Source of the DNA: Synechococcus sp. Cruz CV12-2-Slac-r
Lineage (GTDB): Bacteria > Cyanobacteriota > Cyanobacteriia > PCC-6307 > Cyanobiaceae
NCBI RefSeq assembly: GCF_024346075.1
Contig: NZ_JAGQEK010000001.1
Span: 1 to 64,000, forward strand
DNA length: 64,000 bases
Reading direction: 5' to 3'
Part shown: piece by piece, positions 8,925-18,064 of the stretch
How positions within the stretch are numbered: position 1 is the first letter of the stretch
How the letters are laid out: each line of letters opens with the position of its first letter
The notes under the pieces: generated by a model
Seen by the model: only the letters and a program-made list of their open reading frames with translations
Told to the model about the DNA's origin: nothing
The model's database searches: none
Translations under genes and position numbers: made by a program

Positions 8925-9632
8925 GTGAAAGTGAGATCAGCGATCAATATGGCATCAATTGCCTTTTCTATGGCTGTGTTCCACAACTTGAGGCAAGCGC
9001 AGCCAAACGCCTGCCTATTTGATCTTGATGGTCTTTTGCTGGATACTGAACCGCTACATAGCCAGGCCTGGCGGGAAAGCATTGAATATTTTGGTGCTTC
9101 TATTTCCCCATTGCTTTTGATGGAATTAAGGGGGCGAAATCGGATTGATAATGCAACCGCAGTGATAAAACAATTAAACCTTGGCATATCAACGGCTCAA
9201 CTATTAGCAATTCAGCAACCAATTTCTCAAAGCTTGGTAGCCCACGCAAAAGCAATGGCTGGTGCATCAGATCTTGTGGCTTGTTGCCAGCAAAAAAATA
9301 TTCCAATGGCAATAGCTACCAGCAGCGGCCGTGAGGCTGTAGCAATTAAAACAAAACCACATCCCTGGTTAGAGCAAATTACTGTGCGGGTACATGGCGA
9401 TGATGCATCAATAAAAAAAGGTAAACCAGCTCCAGATCTCTTTCTAGAAGCTGCCCGCCAACTAGGCATACCAGCTTCCAATTGCTGGGCTTTTGAGGAT
9501 TCACCGGCGGGAGCAATTGCAGCTTTGAGTGCAGGCTGCGAAGTATTTGTGCTGCCAGCGCCAGGCCTTGGGGTAAAAGATTATCCAGATAAGGTTCAAA
9601 TGCTCACAAAACTTGCAGATGTGCCAATCTAA
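8925..9632 (+). CDS. HAD-family hydrolase (beta-phosphoglucomutase/phosphatase-like)
   Basis: Phosphatase or phosphomutase of HAD subfamily IA, substrate unknown. Motif I FDLDGLLLDTE carries the nucleophile Asp33 and general acid Asp35; motif II is ATSSGRE; the lysine of motif III is in KKGKPAP; motif IV is FEDSPAGAIAA. A helical cap lies between motifs I and II. The start is uncertain: GTG 8925, ATG 8949 and ATG 8970 are all in frame and the domain begins only at residue 30 of the longest version; I see no clear ribosome site for any. Confidence 0.88.
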   Translation: MKVRSAINMASIAFSMAVFHNLRQAQPNACLFDLDGLLLDTEPLHSQAWRESIEYFGASISPLLLMELRGRNRIDNATAVIKQLNLGISTAQLLAIQQPISQSLVAHAKAMAGASDLVACCQQKNIPMAIATSSGREAVAIKTKPHPWLEQITVRVHGDDASIKKGKPAPDLFLEAARQLGIPASNCWAFEDSPAGAIAALSAGCEVFVLPAPGLGVKDYPDKVQMLTKLADVPI

Positions 9633-9678
9633 GAAATAAGATCAAAAAGTAAAATTCAAAAGGTCTATTAATTTACAC

Positions 9679-11103
9679 TTAAATAGTTTCAAGATTAATC
9701 CCCTTTGTTTCCACTCGATATAACCAGGTAACCAATGCGCCCACTAAAGAAACCAAAGCTAGCAGTGGCAATAAACGCTCAGCCCCAATATTATTTAATA
9801 CGGCTGGAAAGAAGAACGCTGTAATAACAGCACCAACTTTTCCACAAGCAGCGGCAAAACCTGCTCCAATCCCTCTTACTTTTGTTGGAAATACTTCACC
9901 TGCAATTAAGTAAGTTTGAGAATTTGGGCCAAGGTTTGTCATGAATTGGAACAAAAAGAAGCCAAATACTATTAAAATAAAATTATAAGAATCTGGGTTG
10001 CTTCCAAATGCAGCGAGTATTAAACCGATAGAACAACCAATAAATCCTGCAATCTGCAGAGGAATTCTACCAAGTTTATCCGAAAGCCAAATTGCAAAAC
10101 CAATGCCAATTAAAAAGCCCACATCTACTAACGCCGTACCTTTTGCTCCAATTAAATCATTATGAATAATTGCAGCAAGATTGTGTTCCTGTGCCTGAGC
10201 GCCAAAAGCAGAAGCAATTATGATTGGTGTGAAAATTCCAATGCCATAAGTTGATATGTCCTGAAGGAACCAAGGTAACGAGGCAAGGATAGTGGAACGC
10301 AACTGTTTACCTTGAAACAAACCGCCCCAATTAGTAGAAGAATATTTTAGAGAACCTTCCTCAGCAATTTCTATTTTTAATAATTCAATATCCTGTCTAT
10401 TTAAAAGTTTACGCAAATGTTTTTCAGCTTTAGTGAGATGCCCTTTACTAAGCAACCAGTGGCTGCTCTCAGGTAAAAACAACCTTCCCCAAGCCACTAG
10501 GGCAACAGGAATAACTGGCAATAAATAAAATATTCTCCATGTACTTAGTTCGGGTTTTGCACTGAGCAATACCGCACTAATTGCAGTACCAATTACTGCA
10601 CCGAGCGCTTGAAAGCTAAAGGCACCTAAAACCAGCCGCCCTCTTATTGAAGCAGGGATACTTTCTGAAATAACCAGATGGGCTGTTGGGTAATCAGCCC
10701 CAAGGGCTAAGCCCATAACAAACAACCAAAAAATAAGCGCTTCGCTGCTAGAACTAAAAGCAGCGCCAAGTAAACCAACCAACAACAACAGCATCTCACC
10801 AATAAAAACAGGCTTGCGGCCAAAGCGATCAGCCAAACCGCCTAACAACAAAGCGCCTAAGAGTATTCCAGCTAATGTTGCAGCTGTTATTAATCCCTTA
10901 CCTGTTTGATCAATTGAAAACTGATCAGATACTAAAGGAAGAGCAATGCCACCCATAAATACAATTAAACCTTCAAAAAACTTCCCTGCTGTAGCAAGGC
11001 TCCACACCAGCCACTGCATAGCTGAAAGTGGGGCATTGCCCATTGAAGAGCCATCTTGCCAAGTTGGAATTTCATCGATATAGGCCTGAACAGAGCGCTT
11101 CAT
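9679..11103 (-). CDS. MFS transporter, sugar-porter-like
   Basis: Twelve-helix inner-membrane permease of the major facilitator superfamily. Sugar-porter hallmarks are visible: GGLADRFGRKP between helices 2 and 3, PESSHWLL after helix 6, a second DKLGRIPLQ repeat between helices 8 and 9, and VETKGINLE at the C-terminus. A central hydrophilic loop separates two six-helix halves. The frame extends upstream to 11157, inside pgi, but the ATG at 11101-11103 begins the family-typical N-terminus MKRSVQAYIDEIP and leaves 7 bases after the pgi stop. The coupling to pgi suggests a hexose or related sugar, but the substrate cannot be read from sequence. Confidence 0.88.
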   Translation of the reverse strand: MKRSVQAYIDEIPTWQDGSSMGNAPLSAMQWLVWSLATAGKFFEGLIVFMGGIALPLVSDQFSIDQTGKGLITAATLAGILLGALLLGGLADRFGRKPVFIGEMLLLLVGLLGAAFSSSSEALIFWLFVMGLALGADYPTAHLVISESIPASIRGRLVLGAFSFQALGAVIGTAISAVLLSAKPELSTWRIFYLLPVIPVALVAWGRLFLPESSHWLLSKGHLTKAEKHLRKLLNRQDIELLKIEIAEEGSLKYSSTNWGGLFQGKQLRSTILASLPWFLQDISTYGIGIFTPIIIASAFGAQAQEHNLAAIIHNDLIGAKGTALVDVGFLIGIGFAIWLSDKLGRIPLQIAGFIGCSIGLILAAFGSNPDSYNFILIVFGFFLFQFMTNLGPNSQTYLIAGEVFPTKVRGIGAGFAAACGKVGAVITAFFFPAVLNNIGAERLLPLLALVSLVGALVTWLYRVETKGINLETI

Positions 11104-11110
11104 AGTTGTT

Positions 11111-12733
11111 TTAATTTTTTTGAAAACGAAGACTCTCCGGTTCAGACCAGTTGCCAATCGCTGTTAAACCACGAGAGTTACCACAAAGGTGCCGCAGAAT
11201 AAAGAAAATAGCCTCACTTGCATTTGCATTTGATAATTCAAGAGCAATTTGCTCTATAGATCTTTCAGTGCCATCCCGCATTAAGGATTCAACTTGTTTT
11301 TGCAGAGAAAGGATTTCAGCGGCTGCTTTTTTGCCGGCCTCCACACCCGGTTGATGGTAGGCATTTATATCAACCAACTCTCCATAAAGACCCACTGCAC
11401 TTTCAAATAGTGCAACTAAAACACCAAGATTCTTGGGGTTAAATTTTTCAAGGGTGATTGTTATGCTTTGCCTGCCACCCTCTGAAAGTGCAGCTCTAGT
11501 TCCTTGTAGAAATCCATCTAAAAAATCACCAGGTAAAGAATCCTCAAGCATGGGAATATCAGTTGGATCTTCTAATACTTCAATAAAAGTGGCAAAGAAA
11601 TTATCAATTCCGTCTCGCAACTGCTGCACATAGGCGTGTTGATCAGTGGAACCCTTATTGCCATAAACAGCAATGCCCTGATGCACCACCTCACCTTGGC
11701 GATCAAGGCGTTTGCCAATAGATTCCATTACTAATTGCTGCAGATACCTACTAAATACCTCCAAGCGATCGCGATAGGGGAGCACAACCATGTCGCGTTT
11801 TCCTTTGCCTTCGCCTGCCACGTACCAACTGGCAGCCATAAGTGCAGCAGGGTTTTGAAGCAGAATTGGAATTCTTGTTAAAGCATCCATTTCGGCTGCA
11901 CCTGCAAGAAAAGCACTGCTATCGATACCAGCCAAAATTGCAGGCAAAATGCCAACTGCACTGGTAATTGATGTGCGTCCGCCAACCCAATCAAACATGT
12001 CAAAACGGTTTAACCATTTTTGATCAACTGCCTCTTGATCTAACTTGCTGCTATCCATGGTGATTGCCACAGCCTGGCCACTCCAGTTGCAACCATGCAT
12101 TTCCAAACGGTGGCGGGCTTGCACCATACCGATATGCGGTTCTGGTGTGCCGCCTGATTTGCTTACCACTACCACCAGAGTTGTTTGAAGCTCCTCGCCG
12201 ATTGCATTAAACAAGCGGCTCATTCCATCAGGATCAACGTTATCCAAGAAATGGAATGGCAAGCCCTTGCCATGCTCCTGAAGGGCTCGAATCATCAATA
12301 CAGGCCCCAGTGCGGAGCCACCGATACCAATCCAGAGCACATTGGTAAAACAGCTGCCATTAGGAGCTTTTATCTTTCCTTCTAGCAATTCAGCGCCAAA
12401 GCGCTGCATGCGCTCAATTTCAGAATTAATGTGGGTAGTTGTTTCAGCATTGGGCGCTAGAGCTGCATTACGCAACCAGTAATGACCCACCTGGCGATTT
12501 TCATCCTTATTTGCAATTGCACCTGCCTCTAAGGCATTCATCGCCTCAAACGCCTTGGTAAAGGGCTGCTCAAGCTGATCTAACTGCTTTTTATTAAGTT
12601 GCATCCGGCTTACATCTAGCCACATGCCGAGGGCTTCGTTGTTCCAAAGCAAAGAACAAAACCGCTGCCACTGCCCAGCTACATCTGTGATATCAAGATC
12701 AGGAAGGGAGCCAGCTCCGCTCGTAGTACCCAT
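11111..12733 (-). CDS. pgi: Glucose-6-phosphate isomerase
   Basis: Interconverts glucose-6-phosphate and fructose-6-phosphate in glycolysis, glycogen metabolism and the Calvin cycle. Seen: WIGIGGSALGP, the SKSGGTPE phosphate loop, DWVGGRTSITSAVG, and a long FSRYLQQLVMESIGKR helix with GSTDQHAYVQ, all in family order. 540 residues is normal. The first gene of a two-gene unit with the MFS permease (7-base gap). Its 5' side faces a divergent lysozyme-like gene across about 185 bases. Confidence 0.97.
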   Translation of the reverse strand: MGTTSGAGSLPDLDITDVAGQWQRFCSLLWNNEALGMWLDVSRMQLNKKQLDQLEQPFTKAFEAMNALEAGAIANKDENRQVGHYWLRNAALAPNAETTTHINSEIERMQRFGAELLEGKIKAPNGSCFTNVLWIGIGGSALGPVLMIRALQEHGKGLPFHFLDNVDPDGMSRLFNAIGEELQTTLVVVVSKSGGTPEPHIGMVQARHRLEMHGCNWSGQAVAITMDSSKLDQEAVDQKWLNRFDMFDWVGGRTSITSAVGILPAILAGIDSSAFLAGAAEMDALTRIPILLQNPAALMAASWYVAGEGKGKRDMVVLPYRDRLEVFSRYLQQLVMESIGKRLDRQGEVVHQGIAVYGNKGSTDQHAYVQQLRDGIDNFFATFIEVLEDPTDIPMLEDSLPGDFLDGFLQGTRAALSEGGRQSITITLEKFNPKNLGVLVALFESAVGLYGELVDINAYHQPGVEAGKKAAAEILSLQKQVESLMRDGTERSIEQIALELSNANASEAIFFILRHLCGNSRGLTAIGNWSEPESLRFQKN

Positions 12734-12789
12734 CTGATGCCCAAAAAGATCTGCACCTCAGGTTATGCAGCTTTGGAGGAGAAGGGGTT

Positions 12790-12834
12790 ATGAGATGGCA
12801 AGGGCTTAAGCATTTGAACTACTGGCACCTCTGA
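12790..12834 (+). other. Possible 14-codon leader ORF with strong ribosome site
   Basis: Within the 185-base gap between pgi and the lysozyme-like gene, GGAGGA at 12775-12780 is followed after 9 bases by ATG at 12790, encoding MRWQGLKHLNYWHL and a TGA stop. Two of 14 residues are Trp. A perfect 7 bp hairpin (TAAGTGC, loop ACAG, GCACTTA) lies at 12864-12881, between this frame and the next gene. It may be a leader peptide or chance. Confidence 0.25.
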
Positions 12835-12918
12835 ATAGAGCCCATAAAAAAAATGGCTTAACATAAGTGCACAGGCACTTAAAAGATCCAAAAAGCAGCT
12901 CTGCCACCTACAGAATGC

Positions 12919-13689
12919 TTGAGAGCCACTGCTCTAGCTGGTATTGGCTTGGCTTTAAATTTTTTTGTAGTTGGATCAACTCATCAGCCAGATTTAGCAT
13001 CTAGTACACCTTTACCACTTCCATTGATCAGCGAAACGGCACGGACAGATCCTGCTGATTTCAGTGCAGCTGAATTGCAGCAATTGCAACGCAGATTTGG
13101 TGTGCACGGCCCCCAAACGCCTCTAGCTCAACTATTTACAGCGGGCCTAGATCATTGGATCCCTTTGCGGAGCCACACCATTACTCGGTTGGAAGCACTG
13201 ATGCCTCTCATAAAACAAGAAGCAAAAAATCGGAACTTAAATCCAATGCTTCTAACTGCAATCCTCTACGACGAAATGCAGCATGCAAAACCTGGTGAAG
13301 ATTCAGCATTAGCAATGCAATCAGGCCTTTTCCAAACTCACGGAGTGGCTCAACTCGGAATTGAAGAATTGATTCACCAAGGGTTGCTTCCAAAACAACC
13401 AAGCCCTAGCCAAATGGCATGGGCACAGCAGGAGCTTCTCAATCCGGAACGTAATGTATCTATTCTGGCGGGGAAAATGCAGCGTCTAATAAAAGCCCTA
13501 AAAGGCACAACAAAAGCAAATTTAAATGCAAGCACCAGCTACAGAGATGCACATCTAATGGCAACACTTGCATATCTTCACAATGGAAAGCTTGATTATC
13601 CAACTCGCATTCTTAAATATATGCAAGATCCGGCACTCCACGGTTTAGTTTATAGCTCAAGAGAGCCTAGCCCCAGTTCTATTATTTAA
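12919..13689 (+). CDS. Exported lysozyme-like (lytic transglycosylase-like) protein
   Basis: 256 residues with an N-terminal hydrophobic segment (about 5-20) that reads as a signal peptide or anchor. The domain from about residue 95 shows MLLTAILYDEMQ, then GVAQLGI, NPERNVSILAGKMQRL and LMATLAYLHNG. That order, a helix with an acidic residue followed by a G-x-x-Q-x-G loop and an NPxxNI-like helix, is that of lysozyme-fold transglycosylases, but it is not a standard SLT domain. No ATG start fits; TTG 12919 begins the frame. The neighbouring amidase gene converges on it. Function is inference. Confidence 0.65.
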   Translation: MRATALAGIGLALNFFVVGSTHQPDLASSTPLPLPLISETARTDPADFSAAELQQLQRRFGVHGPQTPLAQLFTAGLDHWIPLRSHTITRLEALMPLIKQEAKNRNLNPMLLTAILYDEMQHAKPGEDSALAMQSGLFQTHGVAQLGIEELIHQGLLPKQPSPSQMAWAQQELLNPERNVSILAGKMQRLIKALKGTTKANLNASTSYRDAHLMATLAYLHNGKLDYPTRILKYMQDPALHGLVYSSREPSPSSII

Positions 13690-13718
13690 TTTTACTTGAT
13701 TTAATTTGAGTAATTAGT

Positions 13719-14555
13719 TTAATTACACACTAATTGCAATGCTGTGAGTCTTTTTTGTAATTCACTCCAAGCAAAGCTCCTTGGATCTGCCCTCGCACCA
13801 CCAAGATCTACGTAACGATGGGTGGTAATAGAAGTTGCCGGAATTTTGTAACGCACCATCCAATCCGCTAGAACCCTGGCGAGGGCATCGTATTGGCTTG
13901 GGCTGTAACCACTATGAACATCTAAATTATGGCTTCCATCCCGCGGTGTTTCGAGGCTTACATGTAATGCAAAATTATTTAAAGAGCCGCTTAAATTTCT
14001 GTTTGAGAATACCCATCGGCCGTTAAAAGCAGAATGTCCAGCCCCATAAGCCCTGAAGGAAGGATCAACCAACTGAACAATATCTCCCGATCTACCAACA
14101 AGAGTGTGATAACTAACTTGATCAACATCACTGGGATGTGGAGTTAATAACGTATTCACAGCTGAATCCAAATCGTATACTGTTTCATGAAGCACAATCA
14201 CTGTTGGATTTGGATTCAGCCTTTGGGAATAAAGATCTTTTCTTAGACGCAAACCAAAATTTGTGGGATGTGCCTCGATCTGCTTAATCCTTAATGGCAT
14301 AGACAATAAATGTGCCCTTAGCCTGAGATCAGCGGAGTGGCAATTTGTAATTAGAGGGGATTTCCATCGCAACTGTGATGGGGGCTTTGGAGTTTTTGTG
14401 GTTTGCTCAACAATATTAATAGGCTGCTTTAGTTGATTTAGAATAGCTTTTTGTTGGCGCATAAAATATATTAGAACGCCACTAAAAAGCAGGAAACAAA
14501 AACAGAGGATTAGTGCAGAGAGATTCCTTTTGTAGGTAACTAAAAATCTAGCCAT
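13719..14555 (-). CDS. N-acetylmuramoyl-L-alanine amidase, membrane-anchored
   Basis: Cleaves the bond between the glycan and the stem peptide of peptidoglycan. A single N-terminal membrane segment (about residues 12-30) is followed by an Amidase_2/PGRP domain: VIVLHETVYD carries the first zinc His, SYHTLVGRSG and VDPSFRAYGAGHS follow, and THRYVDLGGARADPR holds the second His and the acidic third ligand. 278 residues. Its start overlaps the end of the upstream M61 peptidase gene by 8 bases, so the two are co-translated. Confidence 0.9.
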   Translation of the reverse strand: MARFLVTYKRNLSALILCFCFLLFSGVLIYFMRQQKAILNQLKQPINIVEQTTKTPKPPSQLRWKSPLITNCHSADLRLRAHLLSMPLRIKQIEAHPTNFGLRLRKDLYSQRLNPNPTVIVLHETVYDLDSAVNTLLTPHPSDVDQVSYHTLVGRSGDIVQLVDPSFRAYGAGHSAFNGRWVFSNRNLSGSLNNFALHVSLETPRDGSHNLDVHSGYSPSQYDALARVLADWMVRYKIPATSITTHRYVDLGGARADPRSFAWSELQKRLTALQLVCN

Positions 14556-16245
14556 GCAACCAAAGCTGGCGTCGATTAATTATCTCAGCCACCACATTTT
14601 CATCAATTGTGAGGCTCCAAGCCTTTGGTTGGGGCATCTGGGGAATAAGTTCCCGCTTTTGCACAAGGCCGTCATGGGATACGATTAAAGTATGAATTTG
14701 ATCAACATTTAGATTTTTTTCAAAATAATCTATCGTTTTACAACGCACATTGTCTATTGCAAGAATTTCGTCACCTGCATATAGGCAGGCACTCTCTGCT
14801 GGGCTGTTGCGATCTACCATATTGATACGTAGCTCGGCGCCGCATGAAGCTAAATTTATTCCACTATATGCCTGCGTATTATTATCAGCCAAAAGATTAA
14901 TACCCACAGATTTCAGTTGCTCTTCCAAGCCCAAATCAGTGGTTTCCTCAAGCCAGGCTGGCAGCAGAGTGAATAAACTAGAATCAAATGTAGCAGAAAT
15001 ATTAATTAAATCTTGCTGAGTATATCCCCTCTCTTGTATTCCATAAATTTTCCACATTTCCCTCAAGAGTGCCTGCAACGATGACCCGATAGCAAGCAGA
15101 TGTAAATCCAACATCAACGCCACCAGTTGGCCTTTAAGGTAATAGCTGATCTGCTGATTATCACTATGAGAATCGCGGCGATACAGCTTAACCCAGGCCT
15201 CTTCACTACTTTGCTCAAGGCTTTGGATCCTCTTGCCTGGCGTTAGCCGATATCGACTTATCTCTTTAGCTAAATCTTTTAAATAATCAAGCTCGGAACA
15301 AAGCCCAGCCCTGAGCACTAAAATTGAATCGTAGTAACTGGTAACACCTTCCGCAAACCAAAGTGTTGGAAAGATGGTTTCATCTGAATAGTTGTAGGGC
15401 CTTAATTCCTGCGGCCTGATGCGTTTTATATTCCATTGATGCAAATACTCGTGGGCTACCAACTGCAATAGGCGTCGCTGCCCTTCAGAGGTTTTTAAGT
15501 CGTTCCTGCTAAATATTAAAGCGGTGTTATCAGTATGTTCTAAGCCTCCGTAACCCTGATCGCAGAATCGTATCAAGAATAGATAACTATTTGTTGGCGG
15601 TTTCTCAACTCCGAGCAATTTACACACGCTGCGGCAAAGAATAGGCAATTGCCAGCGCCACTGATCAATGGGAGCTGCTTGAGTCAAGCCCTGCCACACC
15701 CAGCGATGGGGTACGCCGCCCACCTCAAAAACAAGCTCTGAAAAATGCCCCAGAGCCAGGGGGGAATCGAGAAACTGATCAAAATTTGTAGCACTAAAAG
15801 TATTAGCAGCGCATTTAGTGAGAGATGTCGCAACCTGCCAATCATTTGGCAGATCCAAGCTCACCCTATGGCTGAGCCAGCGCTGCCCCTCCACCTCTAA
15901 AGCCCATGCGGCTGCAGTAAGAAAGCCGTGGTTATGATCTAGCCAATTTGTTCTCACGCTTTCGGTAACAGCTAAAAGCGTGTATTTAACAATTACACTG
16001 ATCTGAGGTTGCACCTCAAGCAGCCAAGCATCACTGCTAAATCGTTTTAGCTTAAGGGGGGTTGAGCCCTGAAGCGCAGTAATACCTTCTAAATGGCGAC
16101 TGTAGGCACGTTCTAAATATGATCCAGGCGTCCATACTGGAAGCTGAAGCTTGAGACGCTGCATTTGAGGAATGAATCTGAGCTCAACTTCAAAACGTTG
16201 GCTACTAGCCTCCTTTAGATTAAGAAAATAATGGGGTCCGTCCAT
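14548..16245 (-). CDS. M61 family metallopeptidase with PDZ domain
   Basis: Glycyl-aminopeptidase-type zinc peptidase. The zinc motif HEYLHQWNIKRIRP is near residue 265, and the third ligand Glu follows in WFAEGVTSYY; this spacing defines clan MA family M61. The first 180 residues form the beta-rich N-terminal domain of the family, and a PDZ-like region (GAELRINMVDRNSPAESACLYAGDEIL, in parts) sits near 470-520. No signal peptide, so probably cytoplasmic. It is co-translated with the downstream amidase. 565 residues is close to family length. Confidence 0.92.
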   Translation of the reverse strand: MDGPHYFLNLKEASSQRFEVELRFIPQMQRLKLQLPVWTPGSYLERAYSRHLEGITALQGSTPLKLKRFSSDAWLLEVQPQISVIVKYTLLAVTESVRTNWLDHNHGFLTAAAWALEVEGQRWLSHRVSLDLPNDWQVATSLTKCAANTFSATNFDQFLDSPLALGHFSELVFEVGGVPHRWVWQGLTQAAPIDQWRWQLPILCRSVCKLLGVEKPPTNSYLFLIRFCDQGYGGLEHTDNTALIFSRNDLKTSEGQRRLLQLVAHEYLHQWNIKRIRPQELRPYNYSDETIFPTLWFAEGVTSYYDSILVLRAGLCSELDYLKDLAKEISRYRLTPGKRIQSLEQSSEEAWVKLYRRDSHSDNQQISYYLKGQLVALMLDLHLLAIGSSLQALLREMWKIYGIQERGYTQQDLINISATFDSSLFTLLPAWLEETTDLGLEEQLKSVGINLLADNNTQAYSGINLASCGAELRINMVDRNSPAESACLYAGDEILAIDNVRCKTIDYFEKNLNVDQIHTLIVSHDGLVQKRELIPQMPQPKAWSLTIDENVVAEIINRRQLWLHG

Positions 16246-16278
16246 CGCTTAAATGCCATTTACATCGAGTGTACTTAG

Positions 16279-16914
16279 ATGCCCCAAAGTTCTAGTGTTA
16301 ACTCTTCTGAGCTTAGCTGCAAAAAGCAAAGAATTGCCGTGCTCGCATCCGGATCGGGCAGCAATTTTGAGGCTTTGGTGAATTACTGCCGCAGAAAAGA
16401 TGTATTAGTAGCAACAGTTTGTTTGTTAATCGTTAACAACCCAGGCTGCGGCGCCAAGGCAAGAGCTGAGCGCCTGGGAATTCCCTGGATCCTTATCAAT
16501 CATAGAGATTTTGATAGTCGCGAGCTCCATGATGCGGCCATTACAAATACACTAAAAAAAGAAAATATTGATTTGGTTGTGTTGGCAGGCTGGATGCGAA
16601 TTATCACATCAGAATTAATAAATGCCTTCCCTAAAGGGAGCTTACTGAATATTCACCCCAGCTTACTTCCGGCTTTTAAAGGGGGTGCGGCAATTGCCGA
16701 TGCATTATTGGCTGGGGTGGTTAAAACCGGTTGCAGTGTCCACGAAGTGGTATTAGTTGTTGATGCAGGGCCCATCCTGGCTCAGGCGGAAGTATTAATT
16801 ACAAAAGCAGATGATCATGAATCCTTAAGTGCAAAAATACATCAGCAAGAGCATTTGATTCTGCCTCCAATTGTTCTTGCCAAAGCAAGGCATCTAGCTC
16901 AAAATTATGGGTAG
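16279..16914 (+). CDS. purN: Phosphoribosylglycinamide formyltransferase
   Basis: Third step of purine synthesis: transfers formyl from 10-formyl-THF to GAR. The N-terminal VLASGSGSNFEAL binds the phosphate; the catalytic Asn and His are in NIHPSLLP near residue 125 and the catalytic Asp in VDAGPIL near 163. 211 residues is normal. The first 15 residues are a poorly conserved extension, so a later start is possible. The 3' end overlaps argC (opposite strand) by 10 bases. Confidence 0.95.
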   Translation: MPQSSSVNSSELSCKKQRIAVLASGSGSNFEALVNYCRRKDVLVATVCLLIVNNPGCGAKARAERLGIPWILINHRDFDSRELHDAAITNTLKKENIDLVVLAGWMRIITSELINAFPKGSLLNIHPSLLPAFKGGAAIADALLAGVVKTGCSVHEVVLVVDAGPILAQAEVLITKADDHESLSAKIHQQEHLILPPIVLAKARHLAQNYG

Positions 16915-18005
16915 AAAGGGAGCATCGGCAAACCCACTTCTGGGGCCAATCCAGTCATCACATTTAAGCATTGAATCGCTTGACCTGCCTGCCCCTTTAT
17001 CATATTATCAATTACACACATAACAATTACTTGGCTTGTGCGTTTATCAACTGCCACCGAAATAAGAGCCTTATTTGTATTCCTTACCCATTTTGTTGAT
17101 GGATAAATTCCCACTGGTAAAATCTCAACGCAGGGATGATTTTTATAGGTTACTTGAAACAATGTAGTGAGGTCTTCGGCCGTTAAACCTGGATCGCGCA
17201 AGCGGCCGTAAACCGTTGCCAAAAGCCCCCTAACCATGGGAATTAAATGGGGAGTGAATTGCAGCTGAATAGTTCTACCGGCTGCCCGGCTAGCTAACAA
17301 TTCAATCTCCGCTGTGTGGCGATGGCCTACCACTCCATAGGGGGCAACTGCTTCCCCTGCTTCCGCAAACAATAGATTTTCTTTTGGGGCTCGACCCCCA
17401 CCTGAAGTGCCGGTTTTTGCATCGATAACAATGCCCTCCCCTTCAATTAATCCCTGTTGCAATAAAGGCATCAGCGCTAACAAACTTGCGGTTGGGAAAC
17501 AGCCAGGTGCCCCAACCAACCGGGCAAGGGGCAGGCTCTCCATCGCCCATTCCACCAAGCCGTAAACAGCTTCTGAGCAAAGCTTCTGATCTTGGCGATT
17601 GCATTCCTTTGCTTCAGCGCTGTAGGTAGTTGCCCATTGAGCCAGGCTTGGAAATCTGTAATCGGCGGATAAATCCACCACTTTTACCCCTAAATCAAGT
17701 AACTCAGGCACTAGGGCACTGGCGAGACCGTTTGGGAGGCTTAGCACCGCAAAATCAGCTGCAGCTGCAATTTCCTTTGGTTCAGGGTTTTGAACTAACA
17801 AATTTTCAGCTAATGGTAAAAAAGGGCACATATCACTCCAACGTTTCCCTGCGCTGCGCTCTCCGCCAAGAAAAGACACCTGAAATTCAGGGTGATCTTG
17901 CAGCAATCGCAAGGTTTGCAACCCGCCATAACCAGATGCTCCAATCACTGCCACCCGCCGAGGGGAATTGCTAGTGCCAGCCATCGAACCACTCAAGGAG
18001 CGCAA
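16905..18005 (-). CDS. argC: N-acetyl-gamma-glutamyl-phosphate reductase
   Basis: Third step of arginine synthesis: NADPH-dependent reduction of N-acetylglutamyl-phosphate to the semialdehyde. The Rossmann loop VAVIGASGYGG opens the domain, and the catalytic Cys is in GAPGCFPTAS near residue 167; SGGGRAPKE and a late FTPHLIPMVRG match the family. The true start may be the ATG at 17982-17984, which trims seven unconserved residues. It diverges from ribBA across about 60-80 bases. Confidence 0.96.
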   Translation of the reverse strand: MRSLSGSMAGTSNSPRRVAVIGASGYGGLQTLRLLQDHPEFQVSFLGGERSAGKRWSDMCPFLPLAENLLVQNPEPKEIAAAADFAVLSLPNGLASALVPELLDLGVKVVDLSADYRFPSLAQWATTYSAEAKECNRQDQKLCSEAVYGLVEWAMESLPLARLVGAPGCFPTASLLALMPLLQQGLIEGEGIVIDAKTGTSGGGRAPKENLLFAEAGEAVAPYGVVGHRHTAEIELLASRAAGRTIQLQFTPHLIPMVRGLLATVYGRLRDPGLTAEDLTTLFQVTYKNHPCVEILPVGIYPSTKWVRNTNKALISVAVDKRTSQVIVMCVIDNMIKGQAGQAIQCLNVMTGLAPEVGLPMLPFYP

Positions 18006-18064
18006 ACTGTAGGGATCGATAGATCTGATAGAAGCTCTATAAGGAATAACAGCGTTTACGGCCC

